From the NCBI RefSeq assembly GCF_001007875.1, contig NZ_CP011412.1:2356001-2420000 (forward strand): a stretch of 64,000 nt of DNA, read 5' to 3'. Source of the stretch: Sedimenticola thiotaurini (GTDB taxonomy: Bacteria; Pseudomonadota; Gammaproteobacteria; Chromatiales; Chromatiaceae). How positions within the stretch are numbered: position 1 is the stretch's first letter; every line of letters starts with the position of its first letter. The translations under genes were made by a program, and so were the position numbers. The notes under the pieces were generated by a model that was given only the letters and a program-made list of their open reading frames with translations, did not search any database and was not told where the DNA came from. Below are positions 62,774-64,000 of the stretch, in pieces.

Positions 62774-64000
62774 ATGCGTCGCACTCCCCCGCTTTCAGAA
62801 CATGCACTGAATGAGCAGATCACACTGCTGCTGGCCAATGCTATGCCGGCGAATCTGACTGTGGCGGCCATCTCCCTGCTGTTTTCCGCCAGCATGTGGG
62901 ACAAACTGGACCACTCCCTGCTGCTCAGCTGGAACGGCGGCATGCTGCTGTTTGTCTGCCTGCGCATCATTTTACTGCTGTTTCACAAACGGGCACCGAA
63001 ACGTTATACGCTGGCCACCTGGGGGCAATACTACATTTTCAGTACCCTGCTGGTGGGCATCTCCTGGGGTAGCCTGACCCTGCTGATCCTGACCACCGAG
63101 GAACCCTTCGTCCACTTCGTCATCTTTCTGATCATATTCGGCGCCATTTCGGTAGCGGTGCCGGTACTGGCATCCCGCTTACCGGCCCTGCTGGCCTACG
63201 TTCTCCCGCAGGCATTATTCCTGGTGGCCGTGCTGCTGATCCAGAACAACCGCTGGAGTCTGATGTTGAGTATCGCGACCCTCATCTACACCGGATTGCT
63301 GGTCGCCACCGGCCAGAATATGAACCAACAGATCCGTCGCTCCATCGAACTGGAGGATCACAACCAGTCATTGATCGATGACCTGAGCGAAGAAGTGACC
63401 CAGCGCCGCTCGGCCCAGGGAGCACTGGAACAGCATCAGGCACAACTGGAGGAGCAGGTGGAGCTGCGTACCCAGGCATTGACCCGGACCAACGAGAGCC
63501 TGGAAAACCAGATCGACATCCGTAAACAGGTGGAGAACCGCCTGGAGCACCTGGCCCATCACGACACCCTGACCAACCTGCCCAACCGGCTGTTGCTGGA
63601 TGCCCGGATGGAGCAGGCCATCCAGCACGCCCGCCGGGAACAGACCCAGTTGGCCGTGATGTTTCTGGATCTGGACAATTTCAAGCACATTAACGACAGC
63701 CTGGGCCACGCAGCCGGTGACCAGCTGTTGCAGGAGGTCACCCAACGTCTGCTGTCAATTACCCGGCAGGATGACACCGTTGCCCGGCTCGGCGGGGATG
63801 AGTTCGTCCTGCTGATGGGTGAGATTCAGGACTCCAGCACGGTGATCTACCTGGCCCAGAAGATCCTGGACAAACTGAACGAACGCATCGAGATCAATGG
63901 CGAAACGATTTTTGTCGGTTGCAGTATCGGCATCAGCCTCTATCCCCAGGACGGGGACAATGCAGAAACCCTGATGAAAAATGCCGATGCCGCCATGTAC
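62774..64000 (+). CDS. Membrane diguanylate cyclase (continues beyond the window)
   Basis: 409 residues are visible and the frame is open at the edge. About five or six transmembrane helices span residues 28-190. A coiled coil (about 200-250) follows, then a GGDEF domain starting near residue 270 ('LAHHDTLTNLPNRLLLDARM') with intact Gly-Gly-Asp-Glu-Phe. The usual RxxD inhibitory site is Arg-Gln-Asp-Asp here. A C-terminal EAL domain outside the window is common for this layout but not seen. The start at 62774 has AGGCACGG upstream. Confidence 0.85.
   Translation, partial: MRRTPPLSEHALNEQITLLLANAMPANLTVAAISLLFSASMWDKLDHSLLLSWNGGMLLFVCLRIILLLFHKRAPKRYTLATWGQYYIFSTLLVGISWGSLTLLILTTEEPFVHFVIFLIIFGAISVAVPVLASRLPALLAYVLPQALFLVAVLLIQNNRWSLMLSIATLIYTGLLVATGQNMNQQIRRSIELEDHNQSLIDDLSEEVTQRRSAQGALEQHQAQLEEQVELRTQALTRTNESLENQIDIRKQVENRLEHLAHHDTLTNLPNRLLLDARMEQAIQHARREQTQLAVMFLDLDNFKHINDSLGHAAGDQLLQEVTQRLLSITRQDDTVARLGGDEFVLLMGEIQDSSTVIYLAQKILDKLNERIEINGETIFVGCSIGISLYPQDGDNAETLMKNADAAMY

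Noticed and set aside
1-64000. tRNA, rRNA, CRISPR arrays, insertion sequences or prophage
   Set aside because: No transposase, integrase or phage-like protein, no direct-repeat array and no tRNA-like cloverleaf were noticed on either strand by reading; a covariance-model search would be the decisive check for RNAs.

Overview
The window reads as about 64 kb of core chromosome from a GC-rich free-living or host-associated gammaproteobacterium. Supporting signs are YaeQ, YidD, Mpl, the miaB-ybeZ-ybeY-corC-lnt cluster, RNase D, and both an AceK-regulated glyoxylate shunt and a menaquinone cluster. The combination (DUF4212/SSS acetate-type symporter with DUF294 and DnaQ partners, diheme c-type cytochromes, PHB reductase, Men plus UbiX) resembles sulfur-oxidising Chromatiales such as Sedimenticola or Thiodiazotropha; this placement is an inference. 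I saw no tRNA, rRNA, insertion sequence or CRISPR array.

Layout. 1-3.2 kb (minus): a TonB-dependent receptor with two membrane-linked partners of unknown function. 3.5-5 kb: an ArsR-family regulator flanked by two copies of the same AT-rich operator, then a class I glutamine amidotransferase. 5.2-12 kb: two-carbon metabolism (class V aminotransferase, AceK, malate synthase, isocitrate lyase, RraA-like aldolase). 12-19.3 kb: a periplasmic binding protein, a HIT-like enzyme and the acetate-type symporter with its DUF294/CBS and DnaQ partners. 19.3-22.8 kb: a membrane protein, PhbB and a long-form GAPDH. 22.9-26.2 kb: a zinc-uptake operon (znuA-znuC-znuB-zur-yidD) that appears to be decaying, with a Zur-type box and a divergent zinc-ribbon gene. 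26.2-30.2 kb: a diguanylate cyclase, an EEP-family hydrolase, DsbA and cytochrome c4. 30.6-38.1 kb: the menaquinone cluster menF-D-B-A-C, convergent with menE. A perfect FNR-type box lies between menE and a divergent diheme cytochrome c. 39-42.4 kb: an EF-hand protein, a WGR protein and a PepSY/response-regulator/kinase operon whose promoter shares a direct-repeat motif with the EF-hand gene. 42.7-57.4 kb: mixed genes, including the DUF3482 GTPase/DUF2868 pair, a NERD-helicase, a prolyl-hydroxylase-like oxygenase, a DedA-PAP2-LssY fusion, UbiX, Mpl and RNase D. 57.4-62.6 kb: lnt-corC-ybeY-ybeZ-miaB. The window ends inside a membrane GGDEF protein.

Functional themes. Acetate or fatty-acid carbon is taken up by the SSS symporter, assimilated through AceA/AceB under AceK control, with glyoxylate drained by the aminotransferase, and can be stored as PHB. 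The men genes, the FNR-type site and the c-type cytochromes point to anaerobic or microaerobic respiration with menaquinone alongside ubiquinone (UbiX). The most striking anomaly is the znu operon: the binding protein has lost its N-terminal half with a frameshift, the permease carries two apparent in-frame deletions, and the ATPase has lost its H-loop histidine, while zur and yidD are intact. The best candidate for an undescribed regulatory circuit is a calcium-like module: an EF-hand secreted protein and a PepSY two-component operon sharing a CTGAA-N6-CTGAA box.
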